A stretch of 64,000 nucleotides of DNA from Arthrobacter sp. D5-1. Lineage in GTDB: Bacteria; Actinomycetota; Actinomycetes; Actinomycetales; Micrococcaceae. The first letter of the stretch is position 1. Every line of letters starts with the position of its first letter. The notes beneath the pieces were generated by a model. The model was not told the DNA's origin. It saw only the letters and a program-made list of their open reading frames with translations, and did no database searches. The stretch covers positions 1,426,001-1,490,000 of the forward strand of contig NZ_CP014571.1 in NCBI RefSeq assembly GCF_017357425.1, written 5' to 3'. Positions 44,049 to 52,902 of this stretch are shown here, piece after piece. A program made the position numbers and the translations under genes.

Positions 44049-45182
44049 GTGAGTACAGAAGACGCGAAATACCCGGAATCGCCCATGAACCGCTTCCATG
44101 CGGTTATTCCGGCCGGCGGTGTGGGGACCCGGTTGTGGCCGCTCTCGCGGGCCGCTGCGCCCAAGTTCCTCCACGACCTGACCGGTTCCGGCAGTACGTT
44201 GTTGAGGGCCACCTATGACCGCCTGGAGCCGCTGGCCGGTGAACGAGTGCTCGTAGTGACAGGCGAGGCCCACCGTGCCGCTGTTTGCCGCCAGCTCCCT
44301 GAAATCGGGGACGACGAACTGGTGCTCGAGAGCGAGCCCAAGGACTCCGGTGCTGCGATTGGACTGGCCGCTGCCATCCTGTACCGCCGCGACCCGGACA
44401 CCATCATGGGCTCCTTCGCAGCGGACCAGGTCATCAGCCCGGACCATCTTTTCCAGGAAACGGTGCGCGAGGCCATCTACACGGCCGCCATGGGCAAGAT
44501 CGTCACCATCGGCATTAAGCCCACGCACCCCTCCACCGGTTTTGGCTACATCCGTTCCGGCGCTGCCCTCAACGTGGAAGGCGCACCGAACGCGCTGGCG
44601 GTGGCTGAGTTCGTGGAGAAGCCAAGCCAGGAAGTCGCCAATAAATATGTAGAAGCAGGGGACTACGTCTGGAACGCGGGCATGTTCGTTGCTCCCGTGG
44701 CGCTCATGCTGAAGCACCTTGAAGCCAACCAACCCGAACTGTTCAAGGGCCTCCAGGAAATCGCAGAGGCCTGGGACACTCCCCAGCGCGCCGAAGTCAC
44801 CGCGCGGGTGTGGCCCACGTTGCCCAAGATCGCGATCGACTATGCCGTGGCCGAGCCCGCAGCGGCAGCCGGCGATGTCGCCGTCGTGCCTGGCACTTTC
44901 CGTTGGGACGACGTTGGCGACTTCGCTGCGATCGGCCGCCTCAACAATGCCGGCGATGTGGACGAGGTGACCGTGCTCGGTGAAGGCGCCCGTGTGTTCG
45001 CGGAGAATGCCAGCGGCGTGGTGGTCTCCGACACCAAGCGCGTCATCGCCCTGATCGGCATCAAGGACGTGGTCATCGTGGACACCCCGGACGCGCTCCT
45101 GGTCACCACCAAGGAACACGCGCAACTGGTCAAGGGGACCGTTGACGCCCTCAAAGCCAGCGGCGATACGGACGTGCTGTAA
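44049..45182 (+). CDS. manC: Mannose-1-phosphate guanylyltransferase
   Basis: Makes GDP-mannose from mannose 1-phosphate and GTP for cell-envelope glycans. The 377-residue protein has the nucleotidyltransferase signature AGGVGTRLWPLSR (residues about 22-34) with Lys39, and FVEKPS, which contacts the sugar phosphate. It lacks the C-terminal isomerase domain of bifunctional enzymes. Leaderless-type start (see promoter). It ends in a good terminator, so it is a single-gene transcript, divergent from sdhC. Confidence 0.92.
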   Translation: MSTEDAKYPESPMNRFHAVIPAGGVGTRLWPLSRAAAPKFLHDLTGSGSTLLRATYDRLEPLAGERVLVVTGEAHRAAVCRQLPEIGDDELVLESEPKDSGAAIGLAAAILYRRDPDTIMGSFAADQVISPDHLFQETVREAIYTAAMGKIVTIGIKPTHPSTGFGYIRSGAALNVEGAPNALAVAEFVEKPSQEVANKYVEAGDYVWNAGMFVAPVALMLKHLEANQPELFKGLQEIAEAWDTPQRAEVTARVWPTLPKIAIDYAVAEPAAAAGDVAVVPGTFRWDDVGDFAAIGRLNNAGDVDEVTVLGEGARVFAENASGVVVSDTKRVIALIGIKDVVIVDTPDALLVTTKEHAQLVKGTVDALKASGDTDVL

Positions 45183-45201
45183 CGCAGCTCCTTATACCGT
45201 G

Positions 45202-45264
45202 AGCCACCTCTTTGGTTGTCCTGCGCCTGAACGCAGCGTAACCAAGAGGTGGCTTTCGTTCTTT
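45202..45264 (+). terminator. Terminator of manC
   Basis: Arms AGCCACCTCTTTGGTT and AACCAAGAGGTGGCT pair with a one-base bulge across a 22-base loop and are followed by TTCGTTCTTT, a clear T-rich tail. Confidence 0.85.
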
Positions 45265-45280
45265 GCGTGCCGCGGATGGC

Positions 45281-45292
45281 TAGAGTTGTGAC
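45281..45292 (+). promoter_or_regulatory. Leaderless promoter of the M20 amidohydrolase gene
   Basis: TAGAGT at 45281-45286 is six bases before the GTG at 45293, with no ribosome site between them. Confidence 0.55.
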
Positions 45293-46498
45293 GTGCGCAA
45301 TTACACGACTGAAACCGAGCCCGCTCCCGTTGTGAGTCCTTGGGTTGATGAACTGCTGCCCGGACTCATCGAATTCCGGCGTGACCTCCATGCGCACCCC
45401 GAACTCTCCTTCAAGGAATTCCGCACTACGGACAAACTCGTGGAGCGGCTTGAAGCGGCAGGACTGAAGCCGCGGCGGCTGGAGGAGACCGGGCTGACGG
45501 TTGACGTGGGCGAGGGCCCCATTGCCACCGCCCTCCGTGGCGACATCGACGCACTGCCGATCATCGAGGAGACCGGCCTGCCCTTCGCTTCGAAGAACCA
45601 TGGCGTTACCCATGCTTGCGGGCACGACGTCCACACCACTGCCATGCTCGGCATTGCCTTGACGCTGCAGCGGATGCACAAGAACAATCCTCTGGGCGGC
45701 ACAGTCCGGATCATCTTCCAGCCGGCCGAGGAAACCATGCCGGGTGGGGCGCTGTCCTGCATTGAGCAGGGAGTCCTTGAGGGTGTGCCGCGCATCCTTG
45801 CGCTGCACTGCGATCCCCGGATCAACGTGGGCCAGATCGGCACCCGCATCGGGGCGATTACCTCTGCCTCGGACACCATCAAGATTGAGCTTTCCGGCCG
45901 GGGCGGCCACACGTCCAGGCCACACCTGACCGAGGACCTTGTGTTCGCGCTGGCCCAAATAGCGGTCAATGTTCCGGCCGTCCTTTCCCGCCGGGTGGAC
46001 GTCCGCAGTGGCGTGTCCGTTGTCTGGGGCCAGATCTCCGCAGGCTCTGCCCCCAATGCCATCCCCGGCTCCGGTTACATGGCCGGCACCATGCGTTGCC
46101 TCGACCGCGATGCCTGGCACAGCGCGGGAGAGCTGCTGGACGACGTCGTCCGGCAAGTTGCTGCGCCGTACGGCGTGGACGTCCACCTCGAACACACCCG
46201 TGGCGTGCCGCCTGTGGTCAACTCCGAGCACGAGACCGCCCTCATCGAAGCTTCCGCCCGCGCTGAGCTGGGTGAAAACGCTGTGGTGCTCACGCCTCAG
46301 TCCATGGGAGGCGAGGACTTTGCCTGGTTCCTGGCAGACCTCCCAGGTGCCATGATGCGCTTGGGCACGCACACGCCCGGCGGCGAAGAATACGATCTCC
46401 ACCGTGGTGACTTCATCGTGGATGAGCGTGCCCTGGGCTACGCCATCCGCGTCCTGACCGCCGCCGCCCTGCGCACCATCCGCGACCTCGAGCAGTAG
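45293..46498 (+). CDS. M20 family amidohydrolase
   Basis: A 401-residue metal-dependent amidohydrolase of the M20D (hippurate hydrolase/IAA-amino acid hydrolase) group. Metal-binding segments are visible: DIDALPI, HACGHDVHT (with the metal-site cysteine of this subfamily), QPAEETMPGG, ALHCDP and the terminal GGEDFAWF. A dimerisation domain lies at about residues 190-300. Substrates in the group are N-acyl amino acids or peptides. Between manC and an OhrR operon; no functional link to either is evident. Confidence 0.9.
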   Translation: MRNYTTETEPAPVVSPWVDELLPGLIEFRRDLHAHPELSFKEFRTTDKLVERLEAAGLKPRRLEETGLTVDVGEGPIATALRGDIDALPIIEETGLPFASKNHGVTHACGHDVHTTAMLGIALTLQRMHKNNPLGGTVRIIFQPAEETMPGGALSCIEQGVLEGVPRILALHCDPRINVGQIGTRIGAITSASDTIKIELSGRGGHTSRPHLTEDLVFALAQIAVNVPAVLSRRVDVRSGVSVVWGQISAGSAPNAIPGSGYMAGTMRCLDRDAWHSAGELLDDVVRQVAAPYGVDVHLEHTRGVPPVVNSEHETALIEASARAELGENAVVLTPQSMGGEDFAWFLADLPGAMMRLGTHTPGGEEYDLHRGDFIVDERALGYAIRVLTAAALRTIRDLEQ

Positions 46499-46499
46499 A

Positions 46500-46565
46500 C
46501 CCAACCAAGCCGCAGCTAAGCGCGTTTTGACCGCTCAAAACGCGCCCAACTGCGGCTCAGTTGGG
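46500..46565. repeat. 66-bp multi-stem palindromic element
   Basis: Three symmetric pairs of arms nest around a four-base loop: CCCAAC/GTTGGG, AGCCGCAG/CTGCGGCT and CGCGTTTTGA/TCAAAACGCG. It starts two bases after the amidohydrolase stop. It is the same length as the repeat at 23288 and 39265 but has a different sequence. It may be a terminator or a member of another dispersed repeat family. Confidence 0.65.
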
Positions 46566-46584
46566 TGCGGTCGGCGCAGATAAG

Positions 46585-46620
46585 TTGTGCACAATTGAAT
46601 TGTGCACTATCGTTTTATTC
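46585..46620 (+). promoter_or_regulatory. OhrR-type operator and promoter
   Basis: A perfect 21-base odd palindrome, GTGCACAATT-G-AATTGTGCAC (46587-46607), resembles the ACAATT-type ohr box. It overlaps a -35 TTGTGC (46585-46590) and abuts a -10 TATCGT (46608-46613), 17 bases apart. The ATG follows seven bases later, so transcription is leaderless and would be blocked by a bound repressor. Confidence 0.75.
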
Positions 46621-47055
46621 ATGAGTGATGCACCCCGCCTCCGCCACCAGGTCTGCTTTGCGCTGTATTCGGCGTCCAAAGCCGCGACGGCGGTCTACCG
46701 CCCCGTGCTGGAGGACCTTGGCCTGACGTACCCGCAGTACCTGGTGATGCTGGTGCTGTGGGAGCAGGAGCCGCGGAGTGTTCGCGACCTCGGCGCCGAA
46801 CTGGGACTTGATTCAGGCACATTGTCGCCGCTCCTGAAGCGCCTTGAGGGCCTGGGGTTGGTGGAACGCCGCCGCTCCGCCGAGGACGAGCGCCGCGTGG
46901 ACGTGATCTTGACCGACGCCGGGACCGCCTTGAGCGATCGTGCCCAGGCTGTGCCCCAGCGCCTCGCGGACGCCGCCGGACTTTCTGCCGGTGAGATCGA
47001 ACAACTCCACGCCACCCTCGGCAAGCTCACGAAAGCCCTCAACGGCTCACTCTGA
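46621..47055 (+). CDS. ohrR: MarR family regulator, probable OhrR peroxide sensor
   Basis: A 144-residue winged-helix protein. The N-terminal CFALYSASKAATAVYRPVLEDLGLTYPQYLVMLVLWE carries the reactive cysteine (Cys12) conserved in OhrR and the tyrosines that sense its oxidation. The recognition helix region is LDSGTLSPLLKRLE, and the wing is RRRSAEDERRVDV. With the operator overlapping its promoter and ohr immediately downstream, it should repress both genes until organic peroxides oxidise Cys12. Confidence 0.9.
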   Translation: MSDAPRLRHQVCFALYSASKAATAVYRPVLEDLGLTYPQYLVMLVLWEQEPRSVRDLGAELGLDSGTLSPLLKRLEGLGLVERRRSAEDERRVDVILTDAGTALSDRAQAVPQRLADAAGLSAGEIEQLHATLGKLTKALNGSL

Positions 47056-47108
47056 CAAACTCCCGGAAAATCCCGAGACGTCCATTCCCGAAGAGAAACG
47101 GAAACACC

Positions 47109-47540
47109 ATGAAGACTCTCTACACTGCCGAGGCACTGGCCTCCGGCGAAGGCCGCGACGGCAACGCCCGCACCAATGACGGCAAACTGGATGTAGCACT
47201 CGCCAGCCCCGTGGAACTCGGTGGCAACGGTGAAGGCACCAACCCCGAGCAGCTTTTCGCCGCCGGCTACGCAGCCTGCTTCCACTCCGCGCTGCGCCTG
47301 GTGGGCCGCAAGGAACGTGTTGACCTCAGTGATTCCGCCGTTGCCGCCAAGATCCACTTCGGTGCACTGACTGACAGCGAAGGCTACGGCCTGGCTGCAG
47401 AACTCGAGATCGCGCTGCCCGCCCTGGACCGCACCACCGCTGAAGAGTTGATGGTCAAGGCGCACCAGATCTGCCCGTACTCCAACGCCACCCGCGGCAA
47501 CATGGCCGTAGACCTCAAGCTCGTGGAGTTCGCAGCATGA
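47109..47540 (+). CDS. ohr: Organic hydroperoxide resistance protein Ohr
   Basis: Thiol peroxidase of 143 residues that reduces organic hydroperoxides using lipoyl-type thiols. The two catalytic cysteines are Cys57 (GYAACFHSAL) and Cys122 (HQICPYSNATRGN). ohrR precedes it by 53 bases, and the stop overlaps the next gene by ATGA, so ohrR, ohr and the reductase gene probably share one transcript. Confidence 0.95.
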   Translation: MKTLYTAEALASGEGRDGNARTNDGKLDVALASPVELGGNGEGTNPEQLFAAGYAACFHSALRLVGRKERVDLSDSAVAAKIHFGALTDSEGYGLAAELEIALPALDRTTAEELMVKAHQICPYSNATRGNMAVDLKLVEFAA

Positions 47541-48550
47541 GCGCCGCCGCTACCGAAACCCGCGAAATCCAGCTTGCTTCCCGCCCGGTGGGACGTCCGG
47601 TTCCGGAGAATTTCCGGCTGGCAACAGCGCAGCTCCCCGAGCTCGCCGAGGGACAGCTCCTGGTGAAGAACCAGTTCATGTCAGTGGACCCCTACATGCG
47701 TGGCCGCATGAACGATGTCAAGTCCTACTCGGCGCCGTTCCGCCTCGATGCAGCGCTCGACGGCGGTGCGGTAGGTGAGGTCATCGCGTCCCGGTCCGAC
47801 GCGCACAAGGTGGGTGACGTCGTCGTGCATCAACTCGGCTGGCGTGAGCACGCCGTAGTGGACGCCGCGGCAACCACTCCGGTTCCGTCGGGACTGGCCC
47901 CAACCTCCGCGTTCCTTGGCGCCCTGGGCATGACCGGCCTGACTGCCTATGCCGGACTGCTCAAGGTGGCAGAGTTCGAGGAAGGTGACGTGGTGTTCGT
48001 CTCCGGCGCGGCAGGTGCAGTCGGCTCAATGGTGGGCCAGATCGCCAAGGCCATGGGCGCCTCCAAGGTCATCGGCAGTGCAGGATCGCCGGAGAAGGTA
48101 GCCCGGCTGCTGGAGCTTGGATTTGATGCTGCCTTCAACTACAACGATGCGCCCGTGCTGGAGCAGCTGAAGGCAGCTGCGGGGGAGCGCGGCATCGATG
48201 TGTACTTCGACAACGTCGGCGGCGAGCACTTGGAAGCCGCCTTGGCTACCCTTACCGTTGGTGGCCGGGTTGCCATGTGTGGAGCCATTGCACAATACAA
48301 CTCCACCGAGCCCCCGGTGGCGCCAAGGAACCTGGCCGTGGCGATCGGCAAGCAGCTGACACTGCGCGGATTCCTGGTGGGCGGACAACGGCAGCACGCC
48401 GCTGAATTCGCGCAGAAGATGGCCGGCTGGCTCGCCGACGGCAGCGTCAGCTATGACGAAACGATCGTCGACGGCTTGGAGAATGCACCACAGGCCTTCA
48501 TCGACCTCCTGGATGGCGCCAACACCGGAAAGATGCTTGTCCGCCTCTGA
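47537..48550 (+). CDS. NADP-dependent medium-chain oxidoreductase (CurA/leukotriene B4 dehydrogenase-like)
   Basis: A zinc-free MDR enzyme of 337 residues. It starts with SRPVGRPVPENF and has QFMSVDPYMRGRM, both typical of the CurA/prostaglandin reductase branch. The NADP site is VFVSGAAGAVGSMVGQIAK. These enzymes reduce alpha,beta-unsaturated aldehydes and ketones, which arise from lipid peroxides, so coupling to ohr makes sense as a joint peroxide and aldehyde defence. The link is inferred from the four-base overlap. Confidence 0.87.
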   Translation: MSAAATETREIQLASRPVGRPVPENFRLATAQLPELAEGQLLVKNQFMSVDPYMRGRMNDVKSYSAPFRLDAALDGGAVGEVIASRSDAHKVGDVVVHQLGWREHAVVDAAATTPVPSGLAPTSAFLGALGMTGLTAYAGLLKVAEFEEGDVVFVSGAAGAVGSMVGQIAKAMGASKVIGSAGSPEKVARLLELGFDAAFNYNDAPVLEQLKAAAGERGIDVYFDNVGGEHLEAALATLTVGGRVAMCGAIAQYNSTEPPVAPRNLAVAIGKQLTLRGFLVGGQRQHAAEFAQKMAGWLADGSVSYDETIVDGLENAPQAFIDLLDGANTGKMLVRL

Positions 48551-48578
48551 TCCACAGGTGAATCGCGTGTGACTTGCG

Positions 48579-48648
48579 CACCCAGCTACTGCTTGGTAAC
48601 AAAAGGTCAACAATCTGACCTGGAGTGATCAATTGTGGTAGCTGGGTG
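48579..48648. repeat. Nested inverted repeats upstream of the BMP lipoprotein gene
   Basis: Outer arms CACCCAGCTAC (48579-48589) and GTAGCTGGGTG (48638-48648) are exact inverted copies. They enclose a second pair, AGGTCA (48604-48609) and TGACCT (48616-48621). The 245 bases between the reductase and lipoprotein genes otherwise hold no gene. This could be a terminator, an operator or a folded leader. Confidence 0.5.
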
Positions 48649-48795
48649 TGTTCCAGGCCACTAGTGTGGGTTTCATCAATGCGCTTCGGCGCAGCTGCGA
48701 GCATCAGTGAAAACAGAATTTCTGCCTCAGGTATAGGAAACGGACACTCATTGACCATCCGTCGTAGCGCCAAACACTTTCTTCCTGGAGGAAAA

Positions 48796-49902
48796 TTGAA
48801 GAAACCACTGCGTGCCACCCTGAAGCGCGGTTCAATGGCCGGTGTTGCCACAGTCGGCGCAGCAGCGCTCCTGCTGACCGGCTGCGGACAGGCCCCCGAC
48901 GCCGGATCCGGCACCGCTACCAAGAGCGACTTTGTTGGATGCATCGTGTCCGACTCCGGCGGATTCGATGACCAGTCCTTCAACCAGTCCTCGTTCGAAG
49001 GCCTCAAGAAGGCCGAGACGGATTTGGGCATCACGGTGAAGTCGGCCGAATCGAAGGCCAACAGCGACTTCGAAACCAACCTCAACGGCATGATCTCCGC
49101 CGGCTGCAACCTCACGGTGACCGTTGGCTTCCTCCTGGGCGATGCCACCAAGGCCGCCGCCGAGAAGAACACCGACAAGCACTTCGCGATCGTCGACTAC
49201 ACGTACGAGACTCCGATCGCCAACGTCAAGCCGATCGTCTACGACACGGCGCAGGCGGCTTACCTGGCCGGATACGCGGCTGCGGCCACCTCCAAGACCG
49301 GCAAGGTAGGTACCTTCGGCGGCATCAAGATCCCCACGGTCACCATCTTCATGGACGGCTTCTACGACGGCGTCCAGGCCTACAACAAGGCCAAGAACAA
49401 GACCGTCCAGGTTGTTGGCTGGGACAAGACCACCCAGGACGGTTCGTTCACGGGTGACTTCGAGAAGCAGGACACGGGCAAGCAGGTCACCATCAACCTG
49501 CTGGACCAGGGCGCGGACATCATCATGCCTGTCGCCGGACCTGTTGGTAAGGGCGCAGGCGCTGCGCTGAAGGAAGCCAAGGCAGCCGGCAAGGACGTCA
49601 AGCTCATCTGGGTTGACTCCGATGGCTACCTCACCGCTCCTGAGTACAAGGACCTCATGCTGACCTCCGTGGTCAAGCAGATGGGCGAAGCTGTTGAAGC
49701 CGTGGTGAAGGATGACACGGAAGGCAAGTTCAACAACGCAGCCTACGTCGGCACCTTGGAGAACGATGGCGTTGCCATCGCTCCGTTCCACGATCTTGAC
49801 TCCGCTGTCACCGCTGAAACCAAGTCCGAGCTCGATGCCCTGAAGGCTGACATCGTCTCCGGCAAGCTGGTTGTCGAATCGGCAGCGAGCCCCAAGAAGT
49901 AA
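48796..49902 (+). CDS. BMP family nucleoside-binding lipoprotein
   Basis: Substrate-binding lipoprotein of the PnrA/Med (BMP) family, 368 residues, which captures nucleosides for an ABC importer. The lipobox is LLTGC, and the mature part shows CIVSDSGGFDDQSFNQ, VGFLLGDA and GTFGGIKIPTVTIFMDGF. TTG 48796 is the likely start: GGAGG lies five bases before it, while the frame further upstream has no ribosome site. A strong terminator follows, so the ATPase and permeases downstream may need their own promoter or read-through. cdd, deoA and add nearby support nucleosides as ligand. Confidence 0.92.
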   Translation: MKKPLRATLKRGSMAGVATVGAAALLLTGCGQAPDAGSGTATKSDFVGCIVSDSGGFDDQSFNQSSFEGLKKAETDLGITVKSAESKANSDFETNLNGMISAGCNLTVTVGFLLGDATKAAAEKNTDKHFAIVDYTYETPIANVKPIVYDTAQAAYLAGYAAAATSKTGKVGTFGGIKIPTVTIFMDGFYDGVQAYNKAKNKTVQVVGWDKTTQDGSFTGDFEKQDTGKQVTINLLDQGADIIMPVAGPVGKGAGAALKEAKAAGKDVKLIWVDSDGYLTAPEYKDLMLTSVVKQMGEAVEAVVKDDTEGKFNNAAYVGTLENDGVAIAPFHDLDSAVTAETKSELDALKADIVSGKLVVESAASPKK

Positions 49903-49914
49903 ATCAATTCCTGG

Positions 49915-49957
49915 ACGCGCCGCCAGTACCGAGCCCCGGTACTGGCGGCGCGTTTTT
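49915..49957 (+). terminator. Terminator after the BMP lipoprotein gene
   Basis: Perfect 16-base arms (ACGCGCCGCCAGTACC and its complement) with a seven-base loop, followed by TTTTT. It would allow the lipoprotein to be made in excess over the transporter subunits. Confidence 0.92.
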
Positions 49958-50027
49958 GCCCTGACTACGCTGGGCTCAAAGCCAGTGGCTTTGGAGCAGT
50001 ACAGCCGTCCCTCGGACTCACAGAACG

Positions 50028-51554
50028 GTGGGAGTTGTGAAACTCGAATTGAAGGGGATCTCGAAAGCCTTCGGGACCTTCTACGCCAACCAAGACATCG
50101 ACCTCGTGGTCGAATCCGGCCAGATCCATTGCCTTCTCGGCGAAAACGGTGCCGGAAAATCAACCCTTATGAACGTGCTGTACGGGCTGTACGAGCCTAC
50201 AGCCGGCCAGATCCTGGTCAATGACCAGCCGGTCAGTTTCCGCGGCCCCGGTGATGCCATGGCGGCCGGCATCGGCATGGTGCACCAGCACTTCATGCTG
50301 GTCCCCGTCTTCACGGTGGCGGAAAACGTGGCCCTCGGTGCGGAGCCGACCTCGTTCGGCGGTGTGCTCAGCATGGACGAAACCCGGAAGAAGATCCGGG
50401 AAATCTCCGATAAATACGGCTTTGACGTGGATCCCGACGCCTTGGTGGAGGACCTGCCCGTGGGCGTCCAGCAACGTGTCGAGATCATCAAGGCACTGGT
50501 CCGCGAAGCCAAGGTCCTCATCCTGGACGAGCCCACCGCAGTGCTGACGCCGCAGGAAACCGATGAACTTCTGGACATCATGCGGCAGCTCAAAGCCGGT
50601 GGCACGTCCATCGTCTTCATCTCGCACAAGCTGCGTGAGGTGAAGGCTGTCTCCGACGTCATCACCGTCATTCGCCGCGGCAAAGTAGTGGGGGATGCGC
50701 CTCCCACGGCCTCCGCCACCGAACTGGCATCCATGATGGTGGGCCGCCCTGTCAGCCTGAGCCTGGACAAGGCACCCGCGCAGCCGAAGGAAACCACGTT
50801 CGTGGTGGAAAACCTGACGGTCCGCGCTGCCAACGGCACCAACGTGGTGGACGGGATCAGCTTCGACATCGCCCAAGGTGAGATCCTCGCCGTCGCGGGT
50901 GTCCAAGGCAATGGCCAAACGGAACTGACCGAAGCCATCCTGGGCGTGCAGGAGCACGTCACAGGTTCGGTGACCCTGGACGGCAAGCAACTGCTGGGCC
51001 TTCCGGTCAAGGAAGTGCTGCGTTCGGGCGTCGGCTTTGTTCCAGAGGACCGCACTGTGGATGGACTGGTTGGACCTTTCTCGGTCGCCGAAAACCTGGT
51101 GCTTGACCTGTATGACCAAGCACCTTTTGCCAGCGGCATCAGCATGAAGCCGGCCAAGGTTGCCGAACATGCCAAGGCCAAGATCGAAGAATTCGATATC
51201 CGGACTCCCTCTGCGGGGTCGGCCGCTGGAACACTGTCCGGCGGCAACCAGCAGAAAGTGGTCATGGCGCGGGAGCTGTCCAGGCCCTTGCGGTTGTTCA
51301 TCGCGAGCCAGCCGACCCGTGGCGTGGATGTCGGCTCCATCGAGTTCCTGCACAAGCGCATCGTTGCCGAACGCGACGTCGGTACGCCGGTCATGATCGT
51401 TTCCACTGAACTTGATGAGGTCATCGAACTCGCGGACCGGATTGCCGTGCTCTACAAGGGCAAGCTCGTGGGCATCGTCCCCGCCGGAACGCCCCGCGAC
51501 ACCCTTGGCTTGATGATGGCCGGCGTCGGCCCGGAAGGAGGCTCTGATGACTGA
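50028..51554 (+). CDS. Nucleoside ABC transporter ATP-binding protein (two ABC domains)
   Basis: A 508-residue ATPase with two nucleotide-binding domains, like RbsA/YufO. The first has Walker [10 protein letters not shown] and Walker [15 protein letters not shown], with LPVGVQQRVEI replacing the usual signature. The second has a degenerate Walker A (GVQGNGQTE) and [14 protein letters not shown]; its Walker B is altered to LFIASQPTRGVD. GTG 50028 or GTG 50037 could start it. It overlaps the first permease gene by eight bases. Confidence 0.92.
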   Translation: MGVVKLELKGISKAFGTFYANQDIDLVVESGQIHCLLGENGAGKSTLMNVLYGLYEPTAGQILVNDQPVSFRGPGDAMAAGIGMVHQHFMLVPVFTVAENVALGAEPTSFGGVLSMDETRKKIREISDKYGFDVDPDALVEDLPVGVQQRVEIIKALVREAKVLILDEPTAVLTPQETDELLDIMRQLKAGGTSIVFISHKLREVKAVSDVITVIRRGKVVGDAPPTASATELASMMVGRPVSLSLDKAPAQPKETTFVVENLTVRAANGTNVVDGISFDIAQGEILAVAGVQGNGQTELTEAILGVQEHVTGSVTLDGKQLLGLPVKEVLRSGVGFVPEDRTVDGLVGPFSVAENLVLDLYDQAPFASGISMKPAKVAEHAKAKIEEFDIRTPSAGSAAGTLSGGNQQKVVMARELSRPLRLFIASQPTRGVDVGSIEFLHKRIVAERDVGTPVMIVSTELDEVIELADRIAVLYKGKLVGIVPAGTPRDTLGLMMAGVGPEGGSDD

Positions 51555-52902
51555 GAAGGATCAGTCCAAGAGCGAACCAACACCCGCCCTGCCCGCTGAG
51601 GACCAGTCCACAGCGGACCTCCGTGCGGCAGATGTCTCACTTGATACCGCGGGAGGCATGCTGGAACCATCCATCGTTCCGGTGTCTTCCCAAAGCGGCG
51701 ATTCCGGAGCTCAGCAGGGCAGCCTTATGCGCCGCATCGTGATGGGCAACGGCTTCGTGTCCGTCCTGGCCGTCATCGTGGCACTGTTCCTGGGTGGCCT
51801 GCTGATTGCCAGCACGGACGCCCAGGTTGCCAAAACCGCAGGCTACTTGTTCGCCCGGCCCACGGACTTCCTCAGCGCGTTGTGGTCTGCCATGACCGAG
51901 AGCTATGTTGCCCTTTTCCAGGGGTCGATCTTCAACCCCCGGCAGGGACTGCAGCCGCTGCTTGAAACCATGACGGTGGCAACCCCGCTGATCTGCGCAG
52001 GCCTTGGTGTTGCCTTGGCCTTCCGCGCCGGCCTGTTCAACATCGGCGCACAGGGACAGATCATCATCAGCGCCACGCTGGCTGCCTACGCAGGGTTCGC
52101 CTGGCACTTGCCGTTCGGCCTGCACCTGCTGGTGGTCATCATCATGGGGGTCCTGGGTGGTGCACTTTGGGGTGCCATCGTTGGCATCCTCAAAGCACGG
52201 ACCGGTGCACACGAGGTGATCGTCACCATCATGCTGAACTACGTGGCCTTGTTCCTGCTGGACTTCCTGCTGAACACTGCTGCGTTCCGGCGTCCGGGGG
52301 ACAACAGCCCCATCTCGCCACGCCTGGACGAGTCGGCAACGTATCCCGTCCTCATCCCCGGCTCCCGTCTCCACGTGGGATTCCTGGTGGCCATAGCGCT
52401 GACCTTCGGCGTGTGGTGGCTGTTGAACCGGTCCACCATCGGCTTCGAATTCCGTGCTGTCGGCGCCAACCCCATCGCTGCACGGACCGCCGGCGTCAAA
52501 GTATCCCGTGCCACCATCCTGGTGATGGCCATGGCCGGTGCCCTCGCCGCTTTCGGCGGTATTGCCCAGGTTGCCGGTACGGAAAAGGTGCTGACCGGCG
52601 GCGTCGCTGCCCAGATCGGCTTCGACGCCATCACGGTTGCCCTGCTGGGACGCAGCACGCCGTGGGGGACGTTCTTCGCCGGCCTGCTGTTCGGAGCCTT
52701 CCGCGCAGGGGCAGTGCAGATGCAGATCCAGACGGGAACGCCCATCGACATCGTGCTGGTGGTGCAGTCCTTGATCGTGCTCTTCATCGCGGCACCTCCA
52801 CTCATCCGGTCCATTTTCCGGCTTGAACCCAAGAAGAAGAACAAGACACCTAAGGCGGCTCCCAAGGCTGCCCTCGTCAACGCCTCCGGAGGTGCCAAAT
52901 GA
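51547..52902 (+). CDS. Nucleoside ABC transporter permease (YufP-like)
   Basis: A 451-residue permease with an unusually long hydrophilic N-terminus of about 60 residues before the first helix (GNGFVSVLAVIVALFLGG). BPD_transp_2 family features: FRAGLFNIGAQGQIIISA, GAHEVIVTIMLNYVAL and LLGRSTPWGTFFAGLLFG. The C-terminus is lysine-rich. It pairs with the next permease to form the pore. Confidence 0.92.
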   Translation: MTEKDQSKSEPTPALPAEDQSTADLRAADVSLDTAGGMLEPSIVPVSSQSGDSGAQQGSLMRRIVMGNGFVSVLAVIVALFLGGLLIASTDAQVAKTAGYLFARPTDFLSALWSAMTESYVALFQGSIFNPRQGLQPLLETMTVATPLICAGLGVALAFRAGLFNIGAQGQIIISATLAAYAGFAWHLPFGLHLLVVIIMGVLGGALWGAIVGILKARTGAHEVIVTIMLNYVALFLLDFLLNTAAFRRPGDNSPISPRLDESATYPVLIPGSRLHVGFLVAIALTFGVWWLLNRSTIGFEFRAVGANPIAARTAGVKVSRATILVMAMAGALAAFGGIAQVAGTEKVLTGGVAAQIGFDAITVALLGRSTPWGTFFAGLLFGAFRAGAVQMQIQTGTPIDIVLVVQSLIVLFIAAPPLIRSIFRLEPKKKNKTPKAAPKAALVNASGGAK

